Source: Opisthorchis felineus
Taxonomy: Eukaryota; Platyhelminthes; Trematoda; Opisthorchiida; Opisthorchiidae
DNA: 64,000 nt
Assembly: GCA_004794785.1 (NCBI GenBank)
Contig: SJOL01007269.1
Location: 944,188 to 1,008,187, forward strand
Direction of reading: 5' to 3'
Positions 49,101 to 59,202 of this stretch are shown piece after piece; the stretch's first letter is position 1, and each line of letters opens with the position of its first letter. Position numbers and translations under genes: made by a program. The notes under the pieces are model-generated. The model did not search any database. It saw only the letters and a list, made by a program, of their open reading frames with translations, and was not told where the DNA came from.

Positions 49101-52100
49101 TGATGGAAATAGATAAGGTTTTCGCCAATGTATGTGATAATAACGAGTCGATTGTGGGGACCACTGTGGGTGGCTGGACGACAGTCGAAAGTATACGACC
49201 AAATAATCCAATCTGGTTGTTGGGAGACCTGCTTGTCAATCAGCAAGCTCTTAGTCTGGAGGACAGTCATATGGCTACTGATGGACACTAAGTTTAACCT
49301 TGCGCTCAAATTCGTTATGAAATTTCGTTTCAAAAATCCATGTTACCAGCTGGTAATATGGTAACTGGTAACTGACGTTTAGTAACTTGAAACTTTCTAG
49401 TAACCTGACACTGTCCTGGCAAAATGCTTGACATTTATTGCTTAAGTAGCCCGATGGTCAAACATCGATTCGTATAGTATAGCGGAACGTGAGTAACTTT
49501 TATTCTGTTGGATGCATACGGCTGATGGGAACGTCATGCTGGTTTTTAGTTAATAATGAAGGATGACTTACATAAGGTTGCAAAAATCCAATTACGAGGC
49601 TGTGGACGTCATTCGCCTCAATCGATGTGTAATTTGCCACGCTCATCCTGAAAAGCTTCACCGCATATTCGCCAAACTGCAGAACAAAGCGGTTTTAGGG
49701 AAGGACGGGTTAAATAAATTGCAAGATTTAGACAAAATCCTTGGATGAAATGTAGCACACCGCAGAATAAAAAATAACCCCCCAAGCACTTTTTAAGTCA
49801 CATATGCATGTCAAAGAGTGCATGTTGCCCCATGCACCCCGAATAGAGAAGAAACGGTGATATAATGTGAATAATTTAAAGCCTAAATGGTGCTTCCCGA
49901 AAGCTTAGAATCAGATTCCATCTAAGGATCTTGCAGTCGTGGGTTTCTGTTTTAAACATTCGCTGTGTGTGAGATACAGACAGACACACAGATGGCGATT
50001 CGGAAATTCGTCTAAAAGCTCAAGTTCATGTGTATCAGGCGGTAATAATATCTGATGACCTTGGTGGGGAAAAACAAAATAGATGTGAAAAGTCAAAAGG
50101 TTTTCGAACCTCAGATTGCCTGATGATTAGTGGAAGACAGTTATTTTCGATCGAAAATAACTGTCTTCCACTGCGGCGCCTTGACGTTAATGCCACTCAG
50201 TAACAGGCATATTTGTCAAATATGCATTAACGTCAAGGCGCCGCAGTGTTTCCGTAAGATGTCTCGATAATATGGCTTAAAAAAGCAGTTTGCCAGGACT
50301 CTGGGATAAAATTCAAAGAGGTGCGCGCCATTCAGGACATGGCAACATGACGTCGGGTTATTTTGAATTAGTTTTAAATAGTGCGGGATTTGGAAACTCG
50401 TGAATTATTTTCATCTCGTTTGAAGAGTCCTCCTTCTGTCTCGGTAAGATTTCCCCCGTTTTTCACACGAAAAGCTAAAAGTGCTGGACTCCTATTTAGA
50501 GTCACCAACGATGCATATCTTTAGCTGTGCCGAGGCTTGAACTCAGGATGTCCAACATGCGGGGCGAAGATTTTACCAATACACCTAGCGGACAAACGTT
50601 TTCACGCCTGAGCGAAGTAGTCAGGTTTTGCAATGATTTGACTAACGACCGTGCTGGCGCCTGAAAGTCGCGAGCAGGGCGCTTCACCGCAGCCCTGCAA
50701 GCACAAGTGTGGTGTAGCTAAATGGTCATGTCCGAGCAGGCGAATAACTTCACGCTTATGAACACTATGTGGCGAACTCCGCCCATCTACCAAGTGATTG
50801 CCTCGGCTGTGTCGATCGTCAAATCACAAGTAACCAAACGCAGTAATCGATGATGCATGTGGACTGTGTATTGTACAATGTGATAAACAGATAGTGCACG
50901 GATGTCAGTGGGTACTTCCACAATCGAGGAAAGTATACTACTCCCGTCACTCCAACCTTCGTATTCGACGTCGCTTTATCACACCCCACAGTCACCCATT
51001 GCTCCTATCCGGAGGCCTCTTAGTCAGTAAAATTAAACTGTGCCCTGCAGTATTCCAGTAATTATCGGCAGTATGGTTTTACCTGTATTTATGTGGTAGC
51101 CGGCCTTTATGTAACTAGTAGAATCCTAGTAGTATCCTAGTAGTAGAATCCTAGTAGTATCCTGCTAAAGTACTCAGGTCCTCCTAGGACATGTTAGGAC
51201 AGCAAGTACCCAAATAAAGCAAAAGGTCCGCTTCACTTTTGCCTCTAACCCTTCGTTATTTGAGTTTATATCCAACTGCTCGCCAGCGAGCCCCACGTAG
51301 TCCATCTAAAGTAGAGAAATATGGTAGCCGTATGGTTTTTACGCCCAGTGTTTTGGTTCTTCTACCATTGCACGCAAGAATTAGCTGGCAAGTGTACTTT
51401 TTTACTTTCTGTGACTTGTAGAAGAGAGTCGATTTACATACCATGGGGACCAAGGCTCCATATCAGTATGGAGTGGTGACTATTTTTACGAAATGCTCAT
51501 TGAGGTACGTGATAAGTAGTGCCAGATAGTTGGTGAGGGTAAAGTCGTCTGAATATAGTGAGGTACATCTGAGGACACAGTCAATCATGTTCACGCAAGT
51601 ACTAATCATGTAGTTTGCACCGGCAACTTTTGTTACGCTGTAATAAGAATTCTAGTTGAAATTGGGCTCAGCAGCGAAATGAGTGGGGTTACTTAAGAGC
51701 TGTGTGCCGGTTAGCGTTAGTTCCAAAACGTTGATTGTTTTTGACCCGGAATTTCAGATGCCGCTAATTGAGGATCGTGTCGTGGGTCTAAAAGTCGCAC
51801 TTTTTCTAACAATATTGATCAATTCCGTGAAAATCAACGGGTTTGCCGGGGTATTCATGAGCAGTCAAGATTGCTTCCATACCACACTATTAAAAGTTCT
51901 ACTGCCCGGGAATTGCCATTCTGATTAGTTGAGAGTACTAATCAGAGAGTACTGGATCGAGTTGCATCTTTCTTCGAGCTTGTGGACTAGCCAGTGAAAA
52001 CAAAGTCTGAAATTGGAACTTCTGATGTCCGAGACGAGTACGCTGCTGGTGCTGTTGGACCGCACGTTGGACGCACCTGGGCAGACAAACATGCTCACGG

Positions 52101-55100
52101 TTGAGTGGTGTGCATTGGGACTGATTGCACGAACGATAACTCTGTAACTCTTCAAGTTCTACTGACAGGTTGACCCGCTTTTCCAGCACGTCATAGTCAA
52201 GTGATGCCATGGACGACAGTGGCCTGCTGGGCAATTTTTCCCAAACGTTTTTGGCCATTTGCAGAATTTTTGAAATATATCTTTTCATCAGTCCCTTTTG
52301 ACGTCGAGTTGAAATAAGTTTCACATGCGAACTAGTAAAGTCTCAACTGACAGCTGTCCCGCTGAGTAGCGAGGTTCACTGGCGTCACGTGTAAGCTTAT
52401 AATGTTATCCGACGTCCTAGGGGTCAAAACTAACAATCCCTTCGCTAGCTACATCCTGGTTTTTGAGCCGTGCACCTTTTTTAAAATTAAATGATCACAT
52501 TATGGTACATCAAGAGCTGTTCAAAACCCGCAAATTTGGTTAATTTGAATTCAAAATTGCTTCTACAGATTCTGCCGTGTAATAAAGACTCGGTGACACC
52601 ACGGAACGAAAATGGATGAGCACTATATTTTTCCTTGTTGAACTGTCGAGGACGACTGAGCATGGGGGTGCCGAAGTTGCTCTTATTCGTGTGTCCAAAC
52701 AAGTGCTATTCCATAGGGTCACTATTGGTGGGGATTTTGTTGCGATTCGTCTGAAAACCGACTAATCATATTGCGGATATTAATCATGGTGTGACCTTAG
52801 ATGTCGCTAGGCCAATGAATAGGGCCACTTGGCGGTGTTGCGGAATATGGTTAGCTCGGGTGTGCTGCTTGGTTGTTTGTCTGTTCGCCGAGCTTGGCAG
52901 TTGGATTGCAAACGTTTGATCACCAGTCGAGGAGTTGAATGGGTTGCTCATCCAACAACCAACGTGGTGATTTCCATAGTATTTGTGATCCGGGCCGGTA
53001 GTATTTTACTTTCGGCTACCTCCTTTACTATGAACTTACTAGTCCGTTGGATCCATAGTAAGCACATGCAGTTAGGTACACAGTAGAACAGAGTTATGGC
53101 CTGAGTTAGCAGTCACGCGTAATGCATGCATGTGAATGTCACACATGAATTTAGGAATGCTTTCATTTCCAGTTGCAACTTTCCAAAGAAAACCTCTAGC
53201 CAACAGATGAATGCGTACAGGTACTTCCGTACTGAATGGATTAGATCACAGCTAGCTGGCCTCAAGCTAGCTCAGCGGAAGTTCGTGAAAATTCTCCACA
53301 AGGGGCTCGTTTGCCGGGAGCAAAGATCAAAAGTGATTGCTTCCGGTTGGCATCACCAAATGAGAACGATAACACTAAATTTCTAGCACGAAGACCAAAT
53401 GATAGTTTTTCTCCAGTGAAACTGGCCACAGTGAGAACTAATCATATTATTGTTCAGCCGTTCGTGCCGGACGATTGAATGTTCAACCAATGGCCGGAAG
53501 GTCGCCGGTTCGAAACTCTGCAAGTTTCGTGAGATTCGAACAGCTGATGATTCTCAATAGGAATGAAACAGCTGTGCAGTGCTCCTCAGCTTTCCAGCCT
53601 AGGTTGGCTTCACTGACAGGACGAAATCTCAATTGAAAATGAAAAAATCTCCTCACAGTATGGCTGATCACCGACTGTTGATTTTCTGTGGGACTAAATC
53701 TCAGTTTAAAATATCGTCCACAAGACACATCTCTCTCGAGTGGCCATTTGCGAGTTGTTTCCAAAGTGGTCGTTTCTGAAGGGTCTTCACCATATTTGAT
53801 GTTCTTCCCGTTTGCTCAAATATTTGTTTTCATTTTTAGAGATACTCTGGCTGATTTGTTGCGGTTGCTTTTTAATTACATAACGTACCCATATATGATG
53901 AAAATCCGAGGAACATTGTAGAGCTGGTTCATCCATGCTTCACAGGCGTAAAACACTACTCATAAGGTTGCTGAAAACACTTCGACATCCCACGATCGGT
54001 TTCGCCCTTGTTTGGGCTCATCGGATAGGCGTAGTCCCCGAGTTTTCGTCAAGCTTATGTTCTACTTGAACCCAAATTGCACGAAGTTAGTGAAGTATAC
54101 TTGGTTGCATGCCATTTTTGTTTCCACGGTGACCCAACTGAATATCTCGTTTATGATGTTCTTCAAATAGAAAATACTGTTGACGGAAACTCGGGTACTG
54201 CACCTACCTGTGGGATCCAAGAAGGGAGAAACCGGTAGTGGGCTGTTGAACGGTTTTCAGCAACCTTATGAGCATGCTTTGGGTCTAGAAAATCTAACAC
54301 TCCACCTTTTGTATTGTTGCAGGTGAACCCTTGTCGGCCTTCCAGCTTTCTCTTAGTATTTCTTGCACACATCTGTTTGCGCACAATATATTCCTCTTCC
54401 AACTTTCGTCCAACTGCAAGCGCTTTTGAGTTTGAATCCCTCTAACTTTTCTTCATGCAAAAACCATCACTTTCCTTCTGAAGAGTGGCATTTCCTCCTT
54501 GGCAAGTTCAGTATTAAGTTTCCTGGAACAGTCGCTCACATCTGTGGTATTATCCAAAGAGAAAAAAAGCGGATTGGACTGGAGCACATTTTAACTAGAT
54601 GCAACATGTCAACCACATCTGCGGGATGTGCACCTGTCTTCTGTCACAATGGTTAAAAAAACTGTGAACCCAGTTTGCATTGTTGATTCAAACCATGCCG
54701 TCTAACATCGTGACACGGCAGTCTCTTCACTCACGTCTAAAGATGTCTTCCATTTGCTTTACCAAAGATGCAACAATGCTGTATCGAAAGCCTCTTTATT
54801 CCTCGAATGAGCAAATGCAGACTTTCTGTGCTCCCAGGTGCCTGCATTTTATGTCTGAATTTCAATCAGATAGCCTAATGTAGCTATGAAAGGGAAAGCT
54901 ATTACTCGAAGAAGCCAGGAAAAAACCAGTTACGTCGAAAAAGAACAGTATTTCGTAGACAGGTCCCCAGAGAAGTGTGGAAGAGGCAATTTGCAAACTC
55001 AGATGTCGGTCGTGCTTGAAAACAGGGCGCTACATACAGGGCAGCAATATAGGGTGTTTTGTAATACCGTATATATAAATGCTTCGCATGTGATTTGATC

Positions 55101-58100
55101 TCAGTGCCACCTTAGGCTATTTCTATCAGATCGTTAGTATCGGCTATCCCAACTGCCAAACTAATTTGAAGCATATATTGGCTGCAGTATATTTGACGGC
55201 AATAATGTGTTTGCTGGCATCAACTGATCACAGGTGTATGGATGCGGTGTTCGTCACTGTGTGAAGAACTTCCCCGATATAAACCGATAGAATAAGCAGG
55301 ATGGCTGTAGAATTATTGTGTGTACGGTGGTACCTGGGATATTCGTCACGTGAGTAGCTGACAGTCATTGAAACTAGTGGTTCTGTTCAAAGTTCGATCA
55401 AGCACCAAGAAAACTTAACACTTAGTTCTAGTCTTTTCTGTTTAACACCGAGACGTTACTATCATCTGGGTTACGAAACTATAAGTTTGGTTCGCATGGG
55501 ACCCCGTTGAAAACAAATGGTTCCAAATGTGGGGGAAACCAGGTTCGCTAAAATTACTGATATAGGTTGTCGATGAGATCATTCGGCTGCTTCTGCAGTC
55601 TCTCGTTAAAGGCGAAACAACTATAATGGGCACATGACTTCAAGAACGTCATGATAATACCGACAGAGTTCTTCAAATAAACTTTCAGATACTTTCTTTG
55701 TCAGATAAGCGCGTCAGGAAAAACAGCTCATTTGATGACGTTTACTTTGCGCTCTGTCGTTTTCATCTATCCGAATCCTTACTGGTTCTTAATTCTTAAA
55801 TTCGTCCCAAAAATTCCACAAAGTTGAGAAACTAGCATCAGTTTTCCAGCGGACTAAAATTTCGACCTCTGGATAGTATTTCAATAGGCCTGAAAATCCA
55901 TGGTTTGTGTTCTCCAGCTAAAAATTACATATTGGTTTTTATAAAGTAACACGGTACATTTTGACAAATATTACGCAAAACTCTGAAAAAATTTGTGCAC
56001 AGTAGGAAGGATGTGTTAAAAGTAACTAATGAAAGGAAAGTGTTCCTATCACTTTAGTGGAACATGACTAGCTGTAAACGCAGATCAAGCTACGGTGACT
56101 GCGATTCAGCCGGACTTATAAAGCGTAGGCAACAGTGATTGAATTATCGTGCAAGCTCAACCACGTTCACGAACAGAAAGTGCTTGCCGGCCGCTTAGGA
56201 GTTCGAATTCGTGTACACTGAGGGATGGTTTAACACCGGAGTCATGGTCGATGAATGCACACATGTGCACACACACACACACCTACACACGCCTGCGAAA
56301 ACATTAGTCTACTGAAGGAAACTACTCACAAGGTTTCTGAAAACCCTCCGACAGCTCACGACCGGTTTCGCTCTTCTTGGGGCTCGTCAGATAGGCGAAG
56401 TCCCCGAGTTTCCATCAACCTTAGGTTCTACTTGAACCCAAATTGGACGTGGGCTGTCAAAAGGTTTTCAGCAACCTCGTGAGTAGTTTCCTGTATGAAA
56501 ATATATTGCGATATCTCGAATATCGTACCAAGTGAAACATGAAGCAGCCTTAGTGCAGCACATTCAGTTGAAGAATATGATAAACGAGAGATTCAGTTGA
56601 GTGAAAACCAATTGAAAACCAAATTGATTTGCAAATGAGTGTAATTGTCGAAATCAGCCTACTGACTTTGAGCATGCTTAAAGGACTTTTGAATAGAAAA
56701 TGCGACTTACCACATCCTGCTTTACGAAGTACAAGATGACCACGGCCAACATTGCAAGAGCGATTACCGTTACGATGGCAGCATACTAGTGAAAAATAAA
56801 ATACATTCGCTGCTCAGTGTGAAATGAGACACGTGCTTACAAACCACATAACAGAATGTGCAAACAACCATCATCATGTCTGAGTTTGGTTACTTGGAAA
56901 TCGCATAACACTTAATGTGTAAGAGGGTGTAAGTTAAGATTCTGGCCACAATTTTCGAATGTTTGTCATGCACATTTGCGGTTCAACAGCTGGAAAAAGC
57001 CTCATCATGCTTCTTCTTATTGCGTTTGTATCATACGCGAAACACATAATACGTTTAGGAAGTTCCTTGTTTTGAAATCTCTTCTACTGCGGTGAAAGCC
57101 AAGTTCGTTTTGATGCAAACGTTCTTTATGTATTTACATCCTTGAATAAGTGCTGGATAAGCCAAAAACCTCAAATTATTTTGAGAAAGCCAGTAGTCCT
57201 CTGCCATCTCGGATGAGTGTATAGTCAGGCATCTGAGGTCAAACCTAAATTTGTGGCAGTGTACTTGAAGTTATTTCTTAGTCTGATGGGGCGTTCACAT
57301 TGTAATGTCGTTTGGTTTTTCTGACCGAGTCTGAGCTTTGTGGTGATGGGACTCTTTCGAACAAGTTTGTGGTTTCGATATTCGTTTTCCGTAACTTTAT
57401 CCAAAATAGTCTGTTGAACCCATACGGTTGCGGAGCTAAATGTGGAAACTAAAGCTCAGGTGTTAGCCATGATAATGATGATTTTTACTACCCTTCGGTG
57501 CATAATTGCCATGACACCCGAAATAGGCACGTGGGCTGAGATACTGGCAGGTTGCCCAGAGTGGGACTGTCAAGATGCAGAGGTTGAGGTCAAACCACGG
57601 ATCTTCCGGTCAGTACGTTTTCACCTTGACGACTGAAACATCTCGCTACATTGTTGATCGTAATAATGATTATTTTTTTAAAAATAGTACACAGCTGCTG
57701 GCCTTGAAAGGACATTTCCCATATTGACCCAAAGACCCTCTTACAAATACGTTCTACACATGTGCAGCCTACATGTATTTCCTCAAGCTAAAAAGTCTTT
57801 TTTTTATGATCGCCTTTCTGAAGTATTCGATTATTTCAAAGGGAATTCCACTTAAACTTGTCTCCGCCCCTTCTTCATAAAAAACTCCAGTGATCGTCAC
57901 TTACGTTTGCTGCCTTTCTAAGGGTGAGAAATATTGCTATCAGATTTGACGACTACTTGTTGTATCAAACCGAATCCTTTACACAGCCTTATTTCCAACA
58001 ACAGGCCAATGACAGTCTGGTGACGAAAAATCGATGATATCATATCACACAGACTGTTCATAGTAAGAACATACCGTACATCATTCCTTACTGGAGAAGT

Positions 58101-59202
58101 ACACTGTCAGGAAGGTCAGATTCCTGAAAATAACTGCATATTGTCCGAAACCTACTGAGGCCCTAAAACTCCACCAAAATCTCAATAGGGAAGCCGGGAA
58201 GCATCCAGACCAGCCAATCACCCAATCAATTTAGCAAGAGCCAATGAGTGTTCAGGCACGCCACAGAAGCACGATCGACTATGATCAGTGTTCAGGCATT
58301 TCATAGAAGCACGGTCGATGATGATGTGTTCATTAAGCGCCTAGAAGACAGCCTGGATCCATGTCAAAAGTGCCCTTAAAGTAGTTCGAGGCCCTTGTAA
58401 ATTTGGCACCCGCAAGCACTCGCTTGTTGCAATAAACCTGTTGTATTTCTTTGTCGGTGTGTCTTTTTCCGACACTAGGCACTGGAGCGGGGACAGCAGT
58501 CAGATAAAACATGCACTTATTTGGAAACCAGTTGGGTCGGCTTAGTTTCTCGGGAACTCGGGGATGAGCACCAAGGAAGACGAGACTGATGGTGGGCGGT
58601 CGAAGAGTTGTCATATCGTCTAAGCGATTTGGGTGACTAACGCTTAGATACTAAGCGTTAGAATTAAAGAACCGAACAGCTTCGGTACTATTTATCGTCC
58701 TTATCAGTATTATTTGTGCATCTTTCAACCTCTTGAATATCGTTCCCATTGATGCATGGGGCAACTTTCGTGTAGCACATTCAGGTAAAAAATATTAGGG
58801 ACGAGAGATTCAGGCTAATTTTAAGTGATTCTCCCCCAAGAACGAGTTAATTGGCCGATGAATGTTTATAGCAACAGAACAACACATGGTAATCTTTGCT
58901 CCAATGAATTACATCCACACGGAACAACTAAAATCGTTGATAAAAAATGCTTATCTGGTGCTCTTAATAGTTGGCAGGCGCTCCGATCCTATAACAATCT
59001 ACCAGTGTTGAACATAACTGTGCCGAATGCGGTCTCTTCATCGATGAGCTGACAACCGTGGGGGTCACTGATGAAAAACAAACAAATTATGAACTCACCA
59101 CTTTGAGAACTATCAGCAAGTTGCAGCAGGCTCCGACGATACCAATAACAGATAGGATTGCGACAGCCGCCCCAAAGCACAAAAGTACTATGCCAACCGG
59201 AG
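43103..59202 (-). CDS. Tetraspanin gene C, last six coding exons
   Basis: Exons in transcript order: 59202-59099, 56785-56711, 49676-49572, 47978-47897, 44130-43943 and 43153-43103. All have GT/AG borders (donors GTGAGT, GTAAGT, GTAAGT, GTTAGT, GTAAGC) and join in frame for 605 nt to a TAA. They encode TM2, TM3, a large loop with CCG and four more cysteines (PCC, PNC, IGC), TM4 and a tail ending FMDCL. Lengths and phases equal those of gene B exons 3-8, so the two are paralogues. The exons for the N-terminus, TM1 and small loop were not found between 59203 and 64000 and are presumed off the right edge. One N-glycosylation sequon (NYT) lies early in the large loop. Function is inferred from the family: membrane scaffold, likely tegumental or vesicular. 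Confidence 0.92.
43943..44130 (-). CDS. Gene C penultimate exon (large loop, start of TM4)
   Basis: 188 nt between CCAACAG and GTAAGC. It reads [18 protein letters not shown] and continues to [11 protein letters not shown]. Cysteines are at the same four positions as in A and B. Confidence 0.95.
45690..46050 (+). repeat. SINE family B copy 3 (intron of gene C)
   Basis: The 5' part GTCGTTCGAGGCGTCGAGCA and the tRNA-like head (TGGATTAGTGGTAACATGC, CCGGAGTTCGAACTCCGGC) are well kept, the B box almost perfectly. The hammerhead region 45889-45933 has lost the CTGATGA box (CACCAATGG) but keeps GCGAAAC and CCAGTGC. The tail ends CCCGCAACCTCTTACAACTA. Confidence 0.75.
46690..46935 (+). repeat. SINE family A copy (intron of gene C)
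   Basis: tRNA-like head from GATCAGCCACTCGTGG; core 46834-46880 with GTGCATTG, intact CTGATGA, TTCCCAACAAGGAT, then AAAG in place of GAAA, and GTACAGTGC. Stem I (GCATTG with CAGTGC) pairs over all six positions, with one G-T wobble. Confidence 0.75.
47897..47978 (-). CDS. Gene C CCG-motif exon
   Basis: 82 nt between CTTATACAG and GTTAGT on the minus strand. It reads [20 protein letters not shown] and on to KEYT, ending in phase 1. A long plus-strand frame over the same bases is its antisense shadow. Confidence 0.95.
48296..48911 (-). pseudogene. Two adjoining minus-strand frames, unassigned
   Basis: The first frame (48911-48564) contains, after a Met at about 48852, a CALC-like pair of cysteines ([12 protein letters not shown]) and further Cys pairs. 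The second (48556-48296), in another frame, reads [18 protein letters not shown], then one clear transmembrane stretch ([19 protein letters not shown]) and a polar end. Both lie inside an intron of gene C on the same strand. It could be a frameshifted retrocopy or unrelated chance frames. I do not recognise a family, and the splice sites are not convincing. Confidence 0.25.
49572..49676 (-). CDS. Gene C exon for the start of the large loop
   Basis: 105 nt between TTGTTCTGCAG and GTAAGT on the minus strand. It reads [18 protein letters not shown] and on to LVIGFLQPY, aligning without gaps to gene B exon 5. Confidence 0.93.
50129..50248. repeat. Compound palindrome: 44-bp perfect palindrome overlapping a 25-bp inverted repeat
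   Basis: 50129-50172 is a perfect palindrome centred between 50150 and 50151 (CGATCG at the centre). 50169-50193 and 50224-50248 are perfect 25-bp inverted arms (GCGGCGCCTTGACG) with a 30-base loop; the loop itself has ATATTTG-T-CAAATAT. The two structures share CACT at their junction. It lies in the 7-kb intron of gene C. Confidence 0.95.
50440..50700 (-). repeat. SINE family B copy 4, degenerate
   Basis: On the minus strand: CCCCGCATGTTGGACATCC, a B-box-like GAGTTCAAGCCTCGGCAC, GATATGCAT, then a shortened core at 50481-50516 and CCAGCACTT. The hammerhead middle is deleted. Confidence 0.55.
51115..51163 (+). repeat. Short tandem repeat, about 22-bp unit
   Basis: AGTAGAATCCTAGTAGTATC is present twice in succession. 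Confidence 0.8.
53440..53660 (+). repeat. SINE family A copy (intron of gene C)
   Basis: Partial head (CCGTTCGTGCCGGACGATTG ... CGCCGGTTCGAAACTC) and core 53536-53582 with both invariant boxes intact: CTGATGA, stem II TTC-TCAATAG-GAA, GAAACAGCTG, then TG, CAGTGC. The base at the cleavage position is G, which hammerheads do not tolerate, and stem I is disrupted. Ends at AATCTCCTCAC. Confidence 0.75.
53955..54273 (+). repeat. Repeat family C, complete element with long terminal inverted repeats
   Basis: Outer ends CTCATAAGGTTGCTGAAAAC and GTTTTCAGCAACCTTATGAG are perfect inverted copies. The inversion extends about 100 bases inward with mismatches: CCCACGATCGGTTTCGCCC ... CTCATCGGATAGGCG on the left, CACCTACCTGTGGGATCC, AAGAAGGGAGAAACCGGTAG and TGGGCTGTTG on the right. 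Each arm thus carries a hammerhead-like core on opposite strands. The centre (about 110 bases) has no coding capacity. It could be a foldback/MITE-type element or a terminal repeat of a Penelope-like retroelement. Confidence 0.75.
56263..56295 (+). repeat. (CA)n microsatellite
   Basis: ACACATGTGC followed by about ten CA units and a short imperfect continuation. Confidence 0.85.
56320..56660 (+). repeat. Repeat family C, internally deleted copy plus flanking block
   Basis: 56320-56488 has both outer ends (ACTACTCACAAGGTTTCTG and TTTTCAGCAACCTCGTGAG) but only 120 bases between them, so most of the right arm is deleted. 56490-56660 repeats the block TATCTCGAATATCGTACCAA, GCAGCACATTCAG and TGATAAACGAGAGATTCAG found at 24590-24750. 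Confidence 0.7.
56711..56785 (-). CDS. Gene C exon for TM3
   Basis: 75 nt between TTTTTCACTAG and GTAAGT on the minus strand. Reads [20 protein letters not shown] and VKQDV, phase 0 at both ends. Confidence 0.93.
58247..58326 (+). repeat. Two tandem 40-bp units
   Basis: AGTGTTCAGGCA ... AGAAGCACGATCGAC is repeated once with a few changes (58247-58286 and 58287-58326). Confidence 0.8.
58540..58840 (+). repeat. Repeat family C, degenerate copy plus flanking block
   Basis: AACTCGGGGATGAGCACCAA, GGAAGACGAGAC, TGGTGGGCGGTCGAAGAG, then, after an unrelated stretch, GTGTAGCACATTCAGG and GGGACGAGAGATTCAGG, matching the block that follows other copies. Confidence 0.5.
59099..59202 (-). CDS. Gene C exon for TM2
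   Basis: 104 nt between TATCCTGTAG and GTGAGT on the minus strand. It reads [19 protein letters not shown], then [16 protein letters not shown], with the G-A-C-x-N motif after TM2. It is the most 5' gene C exon found. Confidence 0.94.

Noticed and set aside
49563..49748. 61-codon plus-strand frame that looks gene-like
   Set aside because: Antisense shadow of the gene C exon at 49572-49676.
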